Below, one piece after another: positions 26,728 through 34,994 of a stretch of DNA of 64,000 nucleotides. Source of the stretch: Martelella mediterranea (GTDB taxonomy: Bacteria; Pseudomonadota; Alphaproteobacteria; Rhizobiales; Rhizobiaceae); assembly GCF_004342225.1 (NCBI RefSeq), contig NZ_SMAR01000005.1, positions 124,001-188,000 of the forward strand. Reading direction: 5' to 3'. Numbering within the stretch: the stretch's first letter is position 1; each line of letters begins with the position of its first letter. The position numbers and the translations under genes were made by a program. Below the pieces are notes generated by a model. It had not been told where the DNA came from. It searched no databases and saw only the letters and a program-made list of their open reading frames with translations.

Positions 26728-28182
26728 TCAAACACCGCTTGGCGGAATGCCGGCACGTTCGATCTTGCGCGGTGCCACCAGTTCTTTCCATGTGGAAAGC
26801 GCCTTGTTGACGGCCGGGTAGGGCTCCCGGGCGACAAACTGTCCGTGACCGGCTTCGGCTTTAACCACGCCATCATCAACCACGACCTTGCCGCGAGACA
26901 GAGTATAGCGCGGCAGACCTTTGACCTTGAACCCCTCGAACACATTGTAGTCGATTGCCGACTGCTGGGTTTTGGCCGAGATCGTTTTTTCGCGTTCAGG
27001 ATCCAGCACGACAAGGTCTGCATCCGCGCCGACCAGTACCGCACCTTTCTTCGGGTACATATTGAGGATCTTGGCAATATTGGTGGAGGTGACGGCGACA
27101 AACTCGTTCATCGTCAACCGGCCCGTGCCAACGCCATAGGTCCACAGAAGTGGCAGACGGTCTTCTACTCCGCCGGTTCCGTTGGGGATCTTGGTGAAGT
27201 CATCCACACCGTAGCGTTTCTGCTCGGTGGTAAAAGCGCAATGGTCGGTGGCAACGCAGGAAAGCGACCCGGCCTGAAGGCCTGCCCAGAGCGAAGCCTG
27301 ATGGCTCTTGTTACGGAACGGAGGCGACATGACCCGACGGGCGGAATGATCCCAGTCCTTATCAAAATACTCGCTTTCATCAAGAAGCAGATGCTGGACC
27401 AGCGGTTCACCATAGACCCGCATGCCCTTTTGACGGGCGCGGCGGATCGCTTCATGGCTCTGCTCGCATGACGTATGAACCACATAAAGCGGAACGCCTG
27501 CCATATCGGCAAGCATAATGGCGCGGTTGGTGGCTTCGCCTTCCACTTCAGCAGGCCGTGAATAGGCATGGCCCTCCGGTCCGTTATTGCCTTCTGCCAG
27601 AAGCTTGGCTGCCATGGATGCGACAACATCGCCGTTTTCCGCATGAACCAACGGCATGGCGCCCAGCTCCGCACAACGCTGGAACGAGGCGAGCATCTCG
27701 TCATCATTGACCATCAGCGAGCCCTTATAGGCCATGAAATGCTTGAAGGTGTTGATGCCGCGCTCTTTCACCACGGCTTCCATTTCCTCAAACACCTGTT
27801 TGTCCCACCAGGTGATGGCCATGTGGAAGGAGTAGTCGCAATTGGCCTGCGTCGATTTGTTGTCCCAGCGCTTAAGCGCGTCAAACAGTGACTGGCCGGG
27901 ATTGGGCAGACAGAAGTCGACAACCATGGTTGTGCCACCGGCAATGGCTGCACGGGTTCCGCTTTCAAAGTCGTCGGAGGAATATGTTCCCATAAACGGC
28001 ATTTCCAGATGCACATGCGGGTCAATACCGCCGGGCATGACAAAGCAACCCTCTGCGTCCAGAGTGTCGTCGCCGGAAAGATCAGGGCCGATTTCGACAA
28101 TCTTGCCATTTTCGATCTTAACGTCGGATTTATAGGTCAGGTCTGCGGTGACAATCGTCCCGCCCTTGATCACTGTGCTCAT
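26728..28182 (-). CDS. hydA: Dihydropyrimidinase / D-hydantoinase
   Basis: This 484-residue amidohydrolase has GGIDPHVHLEMPFMGTYSSD with the metal His pair, the carbamylated Lys153 in FKHFMAYKGSLMV, and SDH-type ligands in SCVATDHCAFTT. It opens 5,6-dihydrouracil and dihydrothymine (or hydantoins) to N-carbamoyl amino acids. The length is normal for the family. The neighbouring amidohydrolase at 28931 would remove the carbamoyl group, and the RutR-like gene supports a pyrimidine role. The ATG has GGGAAC upstream. Confidence 0.92.
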   Translation of the reverse strand: MSTVIKGGTIVTADLTYKSDVKIENGKIVEIGPDLSGDDTLDAEGCFVMPGGIDPHVHLEMPFMGTYSSDDFESGTRAAIAGGTTMVVDFCLPNPGQSLFDALKRWDNKSTQANCDYSFHMAITWWDKQVFEEMEAVVKERGINTFKHFMAYKGSLMVNDDEMLASFQRCAELGAMPLVHAENGDVVASMAAKLLAEGNNGPEGHAYSRPAEVEGEATNRAIMLADMAGVPLYVVHTSCEQSHEAIRRARQKGMRVYGEPLVQHLLLDESEYFDKDWDHSARRVMSPPFRNKSHQASLWAGLQAGSLSCVATDHCAFTTEQKRYGVDDFTKIPNGTGGVEDRLPLLWTYGVGTGRLTMNEFVAVTSTNIAKILNMYPKKGAVLVGADADLVVLDPEREKTISAKTQQSAIDYNVFEGFKVKGLPRYTLSRGKVVVDDGVVKAEAGHGQFVAREPYPAVNKALSTWKELVAPRKIERAGIPPSGV

Positions 28183-28239
28183 GAAGCTGTTCCCTTTTGT
28201 TCGAACCGGCGGATTTTCCGCTTCTTGTTCTTCTGAAAG

Positions 28240-28458
28240 TTATTTCAGCCGAAATCCTCCCGGCTTCCGGATGTTGGATGACAGGCCTGCCGGTGTGGCC
28301 GAGGCCTGCGGTTTGATCGCGCCCCGGCTTTTCGCCGGAGCCGCGGATTTAGCGGCTGAAGACGTCGTGTCCGCTGCAACTGTTGAGGCAGGACGCGCAC
28401 CGATAAAGCCGATGGAGCGCAGCGCCTTTTTGTCTTTTATGCCGGATGCCTTCCTCAT
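28240..28458 (-). CDS. Small hypothetical protein, Ala/Ser/Lys-rich
   Basis: The 72-residue frame starts at ATG 28458, overlapping the acetyltransferase stop (ATGA), and ends 57 bases before the dihydropyrimidinase. It has a basic start (MRKASGIKDKKALRSIGF) and a low-complexity Ala/Ser/Lys/Pro middle. I do not recognise it. No signal peptide or membrane segment is seen. The overlap supports translation, but the ribosome binding site is weak and the composition could be accidental. Confidence 0.4.
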   Translation of the reverse strand: MRKASGIKDKKALRSIGFIGARPASTVAADTTSSAAKSAAPAKSRGAIKPQASATPAGLSSNIRKPGGFRLK

Positions 28459-28934
28459 GTTGCGACCGCTTCATCAGGTTGCAGGACCTTTGACATGAAA
28501 AGGCTGTAGGGATTTTCCGCGTAGTCGGCAAAGGGGCCGCATTCGATGTAGCCTCGACGACGATACATGGCGACGGCTTCGGTATTCAGCGGCCCGGTTT
28601 CGAGGAAAAGCGTCTGGATCCCGTGATCTTGAGCGGCCTGTTCCAGGCTGTTCATCAGTCCGCGGCCGACACCGTTTCCGCGTGCTGTATCATGCACATA
28701 GATGCGTTTGAGCTCCGCGCTCGTATCAGAAAGCCATTTCACCGCACCGCAGCCCGCCGCCTTGCCGTCCAGACGTGCGACCATGAAGGTCGTATCGGCT
28801 TGCCCAAGCGCTGCGATATCGACCGCGAAATTACCCTCAGGCGGATAAAGTGTGGCCATATAGCGGTCGGACAGTTCGATCAGCGCCCGGATTTCGGGTT
28901 GGTCAGGCTGTTCGATGGAGATCGTCAGGTTCAA
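28455..28934 (-). CDS. GNAT family N-acetyltransferase
   Basis: The 159-residue protein has the acetyl-CoA motif ELKRIYVHDTARGNGVGRGL at about residue 75 and a C-terminal GPLNTEAVAMYRRRGY. Such enzymes acetylate small amines or proteins; the substrate is unknown. No ATG fits; the likely start is TTG 28934, overlapping the stop of the upstream amidohydrolase, with GGAG in front. It lies inside the pyrimidine operon, so an amine product of the pathway is a possible target. Confidence 0.82.
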   Translation of the reverse strand: MNLTISIEQPDQPEIRALIELSDRYMATLYPPEGNFAVDIAALGQADTTFMVARLDGKAAGCGAVKWLSDTSAELKRIYVHDTARGNGVGRGLMNSLEQAAQDHGIQTLFLETGPLNTEAVAMYRRRGYIECGPFADYAENPYSLFMSKVLQPDEAVAT

Positions 28935-30184
28935 GCCGCAATCTCCGCGGTTTTCAGCACGGCCCGCAGCAGCACATCGGCACCTGCGGTGGCCCATTCT
29001 TTCGAAATGTCTTCCGCCTCATTATGGGAAAGGCCATCCACACATGGGCACATGACCATGGTTGCCGGTGCTACCTTGGTAGCCCAGCAGGCATCGTGCC
29101 CGGCGCCCGATACAATGTCCATGTGCTCATAGCCAAGTTCGACTGCGGCTTCCCGGACATTTTCGACAAGCTCCGGGGTAAAGGTTACCGGATCAAAATG
29201 GCCGACAGCTTCCACCGAGCAGCCAACGCCAAGGGCTTCACAGATCTCGGCGGCTTGCTTCTCGATGCGCGCACGCATTCCGTCCAGCTTTTCCTGATCG
29301 GCTGTTCGGATATCGACGGTGAACGTGACCGAGCCGGGCAGGACATTGCGGGAATTGGGCGAGAAGAACATCTGTCCGACACCGCCAACGGCATTGGGCT
29401 GAAAGTCCATCGTGATTGCCTGAACGGCTTCCAGTATCCTTGCCATGGCCAGGCCGGCATTCAAGCGCATGGCCATCGGTGTGGAGCCAGTATGTGTTTC
29501 CTTGCCGGTGAGTGTGAACTCCAGCCACCACAGGCCCTGACAGTGCGTCACAACGCCGATTTCCTTTTTCTCCGCCTCAAGGATCGGCCCCTGTTCGATG
29601 TGGTACTCATAATAGGCGTGCATCTTGCGGGCACCGACCTCTTCATCGCCGAGCCAGCCAATGCGTTTCAGCTCATCGCCATATGAGAGACCTTCCGGAT
29701 CGCGGCGGCCATAAGCGTAGTCGAGTGTGTGAACGCCTGCGAAAACGCCGGATGCCAGCATTGGTGGAGAAAAACGCGCACCTTCTTCATTGGCCCAGTT
29801 GGCAATGACAATCGGATGTCTGGTCTTGATATTCAGATCATTCAGCGTGCGAACCAGTTCCAGCCCAGACAATACGCCGAGCACACCATCATATTTGCCG
29901 CCCGTTGGTTGCGTATCAAGGTGCGAGCCGACGTAAACGGGAAGGGCCTCAGGGTCAGTGCCGGGGCGTGTCATGAACATTGAGCCCATCTTGTCCACGC
30001 CCATGGTCAGGCCGGCATCTTCGCACCATTTCTGAAACAGGGCACGGCCTTCGGCGTCTTCATCTGTCAGTGTCTGGCGATTATTGCCGCCAGCAACGCC
30101 GGGGCCGATTTTCGCCATCTCCATCAACGCATCCCAAAGCCGGTCACCATTGACCCGCATGTTTTCGCCCGCTTTTGCAACCAT
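28931..30184 (-). CDS. M20/Zn-dependent N-carbamoyl amidohydrolase (beta-ureidopropionase or allantoate type)
   Basis: This 417-residue member of the hydantoinase/carbamoylase family has GSHLDTQPTGGKYDGVLGVL at about residue 85, WANEEGARFSPPMLASGVFA at about residue 130 and the dimerisation domain TGKETHTGSTPM. Members release ammonia and CO2 from N-carbamoyl-beta-alanine, N-carbamoyl-L-amino acids or allantoate, which sequence alone does not separate. Position next to a dihydropyrimidinase and a divergent RutR-like gene favours N-carbamoyl-beta-alanine. It is the first gene of the operon. The ATG 30184 has GGAAACG upstream. Confidence 0.9.
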   Translation of the reverse strand: MVAKAGENMRVNGDRLWDALMEMAKIGPGVAGGNNRQTLTDEDAEGRALFQKWCEDAGLTMGVDKMGSMFMTRPGTDPEALPVYVGSHLDTQPTGGKYDGVLGVLSGLELVRTLNDLNIKTRHPIVIANWANEEGARFSPPMLASGVFAGVHTLDYAYGRRDPEGLSYGDELKRIGWLGDEEVGARKMHAYYEYHIEQGPILEAEKKEIGVVTHCQGLWWLEFTLTGKETHTGSTPMAMRLNAGLAMARILEAVQAITMDFQPNAVGGVGQMFFSPNSRNVLPGSVTFTVDIRTADQEKLDGMRARIEKQAAEICEALGVGCSVEAVGHFDPVTFTPELVENVREAAVELGYEHMDIVSGAGHDACWATKVAPATMVMCPCVDGLSHNEAEDISKEWATAGADVLLRAVLKTAEIAA

Positions 30185-30295
30185 ATCGTTTCCGTCCTCG
30201 CGTTCTTGTTTTCCGCACGGTGCTCGTTTGCCATCATGAGCATGGTGTTGTCTTGCATCGAGGGAAGATAATTCTTTTCAGTTCCCCTCCGGTTT

Positions 30296-30311
30296 TTGAC
30301 CGGTTGGTTAA
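30296..30311. promoter_or_regulatory. RutR-type operator TTGACCGGTTGGTTAA
   Basis: This site in the 267-base divergent gap matches the E. coli RutR consensus TTGACCA-N2-TGGTCAA at all but two of the 14 fixed positions. It lies between the amidohydrolase operon and the RutR-like gene. Relief of binding by uracil or thymine, as known for RutR, would induce the pathway. The rest of the gap holds no gene. Confidence 0.72.
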
Positions 30312-30451
30312 ACTTTACAGCTTCCCGTCATCTGCTCAAGTGCATATGATCAATTTCCGCGACGTTTTTTCGAAAAAATGGCCTAAAGCGTGTGCATGAT
30401 TTGTTTTTGTGCAAAGTTGTGCCAGATAGTAAGAGCAATGGGCAGGGCTTG

Positions 30452-31087
30452 ATGATTCCAAGAGCAGCGAAAACACAGCGCAGGACGCGTATTCAACAGG
30501 CAAAAGAAGAGATTATTCTTGAAGCAGCGCTTGATGTGTTTTCGGCCAATGGTTTCAAAGGATCGACAGTCGATCAGATCGCCGAGACAGCGGGTATGTC
30601 GAAGCCGAATGTGCTCTACTATTTCCGGACGAAAGAAGCGATGTTCACCGCATTGATCGACCGCGTTATGCAGGTCTGGCTCGATCCTTTACGCTTTTTC
30701 GACCCTGCCAATGATCCTGAGAGCGAGATACGCTCATACATCCGTCGAAAGCTGGAAATGGCGCGTGATTTCCCGCGCGAAAGCCGTATTTTTGCCAATG
30801 AGATTATTCATGGGGCACCGAACGTGGAAGAGCTTTTGCGTGGAGAGCTGAAGCAACTCGTCGACGAGAAGGCCGAGGTGATTCGTGCCTGGCAGCGCTC
30901 CGGAAAGCTCAGAAAGGTGGATCCATATCACCTCATCTTTTCAATCTGGTCCACGACACAGCATTATGCCGACTTTGATGTTCAGGTCCGTGCGGTGCTG
31001 GGTGAGGGGTTATCCGGTGAGGGGCGCTATGAAGATGCCGCGCGTTATCTGGAGATACTGTTCGTCAAAGGGCTGGTGATTTCCTGA
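30452..31087 (+). CDS. rutR: TetR-family regulator, RutR-like
   Basis: The 211-residue protein has a TetR-type N-terminal helix-turn-helix (DVFSANGFKGSTVDQIAETA, then GMSKPNVLYYF) and a ligand domain strongly like RutR: FPRESRIFANEIIHGAP and the late ADFDVQVRAVLG segment. RutR responds to uracil and thymine and controls pyrimidine use. ATG 30452 has AGGG upstream and is preferred over 30392. It is transcribed away from the pyrimidine operon, with a matching operator between the two. Confidence 0.87.
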   Translation: MIPRAAKTQRRTRIQQAKEEIILEAALDVFSANGFKGSTVDQIAETAGMSKPNVLYYFRTKEAMFTALIDRVMQVWLDPLRFFDPANDPESEIRSYIRRKLEMARDFPRESRIFANEIIHGAPNVEELLRGELKQLVDEKAEVIRAWQRSGKLRKVDPYHLIFSIWSTTQHYADFDVQVRAVLGEGLSGEGRYEDAARYLEILFVKGLVIS

Positions 31088-31194
31088 TCTGCTCTGCCGT
31101 CGCGTGTTGCTCTTTTGTAAAATCCTTAAATCTGGTTGCCGGAACGCGGTGTCTTGTGGAACAGTGTTCTGGCAATATGCAAAAAGGAGATCAT

Positions 31195-31461
31195 ATGCTT
31201 AAGAAGCTCATGACGGTCGTGATGGTTGGTGGTCTTGCTGTTTCAGCTGCTGCCTGCTCGTCGACACAAAAGGGTGCGGCCATCGGAGGCGGCGGTGCTG
31301 CGGCAACCTCGATGCTGCTTGGTGGCAGCACCGGCCAGACCCTGGCGGCTGGCGCTCTTGGTGCTGCCGGTGGAGCGCTTATCGGGCGTGTCCAGGACAG
31401 CAACAATCAGTGCTATTACCGCGATCAGAACGGTAACCAGTACAAGGCAAAGTGCCCTTGA
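31195..31461 (+). CDS. Small glycine-zipper lipoprotein
   Basis: The 88-residue protein has a lipoprotein signal with lipobox LAVSAAAC, so it should be acylated at Cys20 and placed in an outer or inner membrane. A Gly/Ala-rich stretch with glycine-zipper pattern (GGGAAATSMLLGG, GAAGGALIG) follows, and the end carries two Cys residues and CYYRDQNGNQYKAKC. AAAGGAGA precedes the ATG. It resembles small lipoproteins of unknown role in rhizobia. It stands alone. Confidence 0.82.
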   Translation: MLKKLMTVVMVGGLAVSAAACSSTQKGAAIGGGGAAATSMLLGGSTGQTLAAGALGAAGGALIGRVQDSNNQCYYRDQNGNQYKAKCP

Positions 31462-31473
31462 GGATAGTGATCG

Positions 31474-31501
31474 GGCGTCAGCTTTTAACAAAGCCGACGC
31501 C
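31474..31501 (+). terminator. Stem-loop after the lipoprotein gene
   Basis: GGCGTC-A-GCTTT and AAAGC-C-GACGCC pair around TAAC, 12 positions with one mismatch, 12 bases after the stop. The T-run after it is missing, so the terminator call is tentative. Confidence 0.45.
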
Positions 31502-31590
31502 TGTCATTGGCGCTGACGCTTCGATGCCGTGTCGTTCCCTGTTGCCGAGCGCCGGATCCGTTTGCCTTCTTCTGCCTTTCCGGAGACGTT

Positions 31591-32145
31591 ATGCATCTTA
31601 TCCACGATACGATCACAACGCTTGAGCCATACCTGCGTCACTATGGTCTCTTTGCGTTGCTGGTGATTGTTTATCTGGAATCGCTCGGCGCCCCTCTTCC
31701 GGGGGAGAGCGGCGTGATTGGTGCCTCGCTTCTGGCCAGTGCCGGTCAGTTTCCGATTGAAGGGGTTTTTGTGGTCGTTGTCGTTGGTGCCGTGCTTGGC
31801 GACAACACAGGCTATCTGATTGGCCGCTTTGGCGGTAAAACTTTGATTGAGCGCTATGGCCGCTATATCGGCATGACGCCAAAACGGCATCAGTGGGTTG
31901 CAGGGCTTTATGAACGGCGCGGACCGATGGTCGTTGTGGGGGCGCGTTTTGTGGTCATCTTGCGGCAGCTAAACGGTATCGTTGCCGGTACGATGGCGAT
32001 GCGGTGGAGGCCGTTTGTGCTGGCCAATATCGTCGGCGCAATCCTATGGGCTGGTGTATGGACAGCGGTGCCTTATGTCTTCGGTGATTTCTTCGCCGAG
32101 CGCTTCCATCTGCAGGAGCTGCTTTCGCCGCATAGCGGTTCGTAA
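31591..32145 (+). CDS. DedA family membrane protein
   Basis: The 184-residue protein has the DedA (SNARE-associated) pattern: ESLGAPLPGESGVIGASLLA at about residue 32, then a central GDNTGYLIGRFGG and the conserved ARFVVILRQLNGIVAGTMAM. About four to five membrane segments are predicted. Family members act in lipid flipping (undecaprenyl phosphate or phospholipid) and envelope homeostasis. ATG 31591 with CGGAGAC upstream is preferred over the longer frame from 31507. Confidence 0.88.
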   Translation: MHLIHDTITTLEPYLRHYGLFALLVIVYLESLGAPLPGESGVIGASLLASAGQFPIEGVFVVVVVGAVLGDNTGYLIGRFGGKTLIERYGRYIGMTPKRHQWVAGLYERRGPMVVVGARFVVILRQLNGIVAGTMAMRWRPFVLANIVGAILWAGVWTAVPYVFGDFFAERFHLQELLSPHSGS

Positions 32146-32188
32146 ATTCTGGCTTTCATACTTTGTCAAATATGTGGATGGCTATTTC

Positions 32189-32213
32189 TTGAGCATGAAA
32201 ATTCAGTGCTCAA
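32189..32213. promoter_or_regulatory. Inverted repeat TTGAGCA-N11-TGCTCAA
   Basis: Perfect 7-base arms lie in an AT-rich gap after the DedA gene and about 75 bases before the next start. It could be an operator or a hairpin. No regulator is known to bind it. Confidence 0.3.
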
Positions 32214-32287
32214 AAATTGACACATGGGTTAGTTTTTTCTAAAAAGAAAAAAGTTTTCCGTTCCGATAGTTCGAAGGACATCACCGC

Positions 32288-33325
32288 ATGCCGCATATGT
32301 CGATTTTTGCCCGTGCAACCGCGGTTGCCGCGCTTGTCTCCCTGCCTGCTTTTGTTGCTCAGGCACAGGATACCTTTGTTGTTTCCAACTGGGGTTACTC
32401 CAACGACTTTTATGAGCCCTTTATTTTCGAACCCTTCGAAAAGGCACACAATGTTAAGGTGGTCACAGAAACGGGTGGTGCCCCTGAGCGGCTGAACAAG
32501 GCGCGTATTCGTGGTGGTGTCGATGTGATCCTGCTGACGGACAAGTTCTCCCAGATTGGCATTAATCAGGGGGCATTTGAAGAAATCGACGGTTCGAAGC
32601 TCTCCAATTTCGATGAGCTTTATGATGCGGCCAAGAACCCGCAGGGTGACTACGGTCCGGCTTATACTTTCGGCCGTTATGGTATTGTTTATGACAAAAC
32701 CCGCACGGATACACCGATTACCTCATGGTGTGATCTGTGGCGTCCCGATTTTGAAAAGTCGATTGCCATGCCGGCGTTTAACACCACGGGCGGTCCACTG
32801 ACGGTCATGATGGCCGCCAAATGCGTCGGTACGGATGCTTTTGAGGACCCTGATGCAGCCTTTGCCAAGATGGAAGAGCTGAAACCGAATATTGTGAAGA
32901 CATTTTCGTCCGGTTCCGAGCTGACCAATCTTCTTTCAACGGGTGAGGCCTTTATCGGTCTGGCGCAGGATTATGCGTTCCCGGCTATCCAGGCGGCGAA
33001 CCCGAATATCGGTTGGGCTGAACTGAAGGAAGGCGACTTCCGGATGATGAACACCTATAACATTCCGAAGAATGCGAAGAATAAAGAGCTGGCGCTCGCC
33101 TTTATCGACTTTTCGCTTTCGCGGCAGGCCCAGAAAGATGCCGCTGTCGAGCTTGTCAGCGGCTCAGGCCCGGTAAACAAGACCGTTGAGCTGACACCGG
33201 AGCAGGCTTCCAGTCTGGTTTACGGTGAAGAGGCAGTCATGAGCATGCAGCCAACGCCTTACGACAAGCTGCTGAAGGTCAATGATGACTGGGAAAGCCG
33301 CTGGAATGCTGTTTTCGGACGCTGA
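32288..33325 (+). CDS. ABC transporter substrate-binding protein, PotD/PotF type
   Basis: The 345-residue protein has a signal peptide (ALVSLPAFVAQAQD) and the start of a spermidine/putrescine-type binding protein: TFVVSNWGYSNDFYEPFIFE, then a typical FSSGSELTNLLSTGEAFIGL region. The ligand is likely a cationic or amide amine, but the adjacent N-carbamoyl-D-amino-acid amidohydrolase leaves the real ligand open. AAGGAC lies before the ATG. It opens a unit of binding protein, two permeases, ATPase and amidohydrolase. Confidence 0.88.
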   Translation: MPHMSIFARATAVAALVSLPAFVAQAQDTFVVSNWGYSNDFYEPFIFEPFEKAHNVKVVTETGGAPERLNKARIRGGVDVILLTDKFSQIGINQGAFEEIDGSKLSNFDELYDAAKNPQGDYGPAYTFGRYGIVYDKTRTDTPITSWCDLWRPDFEKSIAMPAFNTTGGPLTVMMAAKCVGTDAFEDPDAAFAKMEELKPNIVKTFSSGSELTNLLSTGEAFIGLAQDYAFPAIQAANPNIGWAELKEGDFRMMNTYNIPKNAKNKELALAFIDFSLSRQAQKDAAVELVSGSGPVNKTVELTPEQASSLVYGEEAVMSMQPTPYDKLLKVNDDWESRWNAVFGR

Positions 33326-33337
33326 CGGTTTAGAATA

Positions 33338-34198
33338 TTGTCTCAGCGCGTCTCACCAATAAAGCGCATATGCGCGCTCGGTCCGTGGCTGCTGGTTTTT
33401 CCGGCAACCGCGGTCCTGCTTTTTGTTCTGGTCCTGCCGGTTGCCGGTACGCTGGCTGAAAGTTTCTCCAATCCCGCCGGGCTTTTTGCGAATTATCGCG
33501 ACTTCTTCGCAGATGCCTATAACCGGACGGTGATGCTCCGGTCTTTCCGGATAGCGTTTTTCTCTACAATGGTTGCGCTGGTGCTGGGGTTCGCCGGTGC
33601 CTATATGATTGCCAATGCGTCGCTTGGCCTGAAGCGTGTGCTTCTGATCCTGTCGGTGTTTCCGCTTCTCACCAGCGTTGTGGTTCGTTCCTTTTCGTTT
33701 ATGGCGATCCTCGGGCGCAATGGCGTGGTCAATACCGCTTTGATGAAGATGGGCCTGATCAGTGAACCACTCGAAATGCTCTTCACGCAAGGGGCAGTGA
33801 TTGCCGGTCTGGCCTATCTGTTCACGCCGTTGATGATCCTGTCGCTGGTCGGCGTTCTCGAAAACATCGAAGACGATCTTTATCTTGCTGCCGGATCGCT
33901 CGGTGCCAGCCCGGTCGCCGTCTTTTTTCAGGTCACGCTGCCGCTGGCTGTGCCAGGGATGATGGTCGGTTCGATCCTGGTGTTTACCGGTTCACTTGCG
34001 ACCTTTGTAACGCCGACTCTTCTTGGCGGTGAGCCGCAGATGACGCTTGCAACATTGCTCTATCAAAAAGCGATGATCTCGTTTGACTGGGGCGTGGCCA
34101 ATACCATCGCTGCAATCATGATGGGAACTGCGATATTCTGTGTCGTCGTCGTCGGTTCGCTGGCCGGGCGTCTTGCAGCACGGAGGACAGTCCAATGA
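33338..34198 (+). CDS. ABC transporter permease, PotB/PotH type
   Basis: The 286-residue permease has about six membrane segments, with the coupling region DDLYLAAGSLGASPVAVFFQ (EAA-type). The only in-frame start is a TTG at 33338 with a weak site, so the beginning is uncertain. It overlaps the next gene by ATGA. It is the first of the two channel proteins for the binding protein upstream. Confidence 0.88.
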   Translation: MSQRVSPIKRICALGPWLLVFPATAVLLFVLVLPVAGTLAESFSNPAGLFANYRDFFADAYNRTVMLRSFRIAFFSTMVALVLGFAGAYMIANASLGLKRVLLILSVFPLLTSVVVRSFSFMAILGRNGVVNTALMKMGLISEPLEMLFTQGAVIAGLAYLFTPLMILSLVGVLENIEDDLYLAAGSLGASPVAVFFQVTLPLAVPGMMVGSILVFTGSLATFVTPTLLGGEPQMTLATLLYQKAMISFDWGVANTIAAIMMGTAIFCVVVVGSLAGRLAARRTVQ

Positions 34199-34986
34199 TG
34201 TCGCGTCGCATTCACCCGCTCTCGAAAGCCTTCGGCTGGCTGGTTATTCTGTTTCTGGCCGGGCCGATCATTATCGTGATCGGCACATCGGTGAGCGATA
34301 CGCCGTTTCTGGCTTTTCCGCCGCAAGGCTTCACGCTCAAATGGTATGCCAATGTTTTTCAGCATAGCGGCTTTCTCGACACCTTCATTATCTCCATGCA
34401 GGTGGCGGTTGGCGGCACGCTGATAGCGCTGGTAACAGGCCTTGCTGCAGCTTATGCGCTCTCGCGCTACAAGATGCGCATTCCGGGCTGGTATGGATCG
34501 GTGTTCTTTCTGCCGTTCTTCATTCCGGAGATCGTGTTCGGCTTTTCTTTGCTCAAAACGCTGATTGTGCAGTTTGAACTGCCGATCCTGCCCTCGCTGA
34601 TCCTGGGGCATTCCATCCTCTGCCTGCCCTACATGGTGCGGGTTATCGGTGCCAGTCTGGCCGGTTTTGACTTTTCGATACAAGAAGCCGCCGTCAGTCT
34701 GGGCATGCATCCGGCAAAGGCATTCTGGACAATCGTGCTGCCCAACATTCGCTCCGGTGTGATTGCAGGCATGGTGCTTGCCTTTATTACCTCGCTGAAT
34801 GACATGGCAGTTGCCCTGTTTCTGACAGGGCCGGGGATTTCCACTCTGCCGATTGAGGTTTTCACCTATGTTCAGCAATTTTTCGATCCGACCGTCAGCG
34901 CGGTTTCTGTTCTGCTGATGGGCGTCACCATTCTTGTCATGGTTCTGATCGAGCGCAGTCTCGGCCTGTCAAAGACCGTTCAATAG
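34195..34986 (+). CDS. ABC transporter permease, PotC/PotI type
   Basis: The 263-residue inner-membrane protein has six membrane segments and the EAA coupling motif FSIQEAAVSLGMHPAKAFWT. The segment AYALSRYKMRIPGWYGSVFF is typical of the family. Its start overlaps the first permease gene by 4 bases. It pairs with that permease. Confidence 0.89.
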   Translation: MMSRRIHPLSKAFGWLVILFLAGPIIIVIGTSVSDTPFLAFPPQGFTLKWYANVFQHSGFLDTFIISMQVAVGGTLIALVTGLAAAYALSRYKMRIPGWYGSVFFLPFFIPEIVFGFSLLKTLIVQFELPILPSLILGHSILCLPYMVRVIGASLAGFDFSIQEAAVSLGMHPAKAFWTIVLPNIRSGVIAGMVLAFITSLNDMAVALFLTGPGISTLPIEVFTYVQQFFDPTVSAVSVLLMGVTILVMVLIERSLGLSKTVQ

Positions 34987-34994
34987 GAGTTAAA

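Noticed and set aside
30228-30262. Possible sigma-54 promoter before rutR
   Set aside because: The spacing between GG and GC is one base short of the required ten, so the match is not valid.
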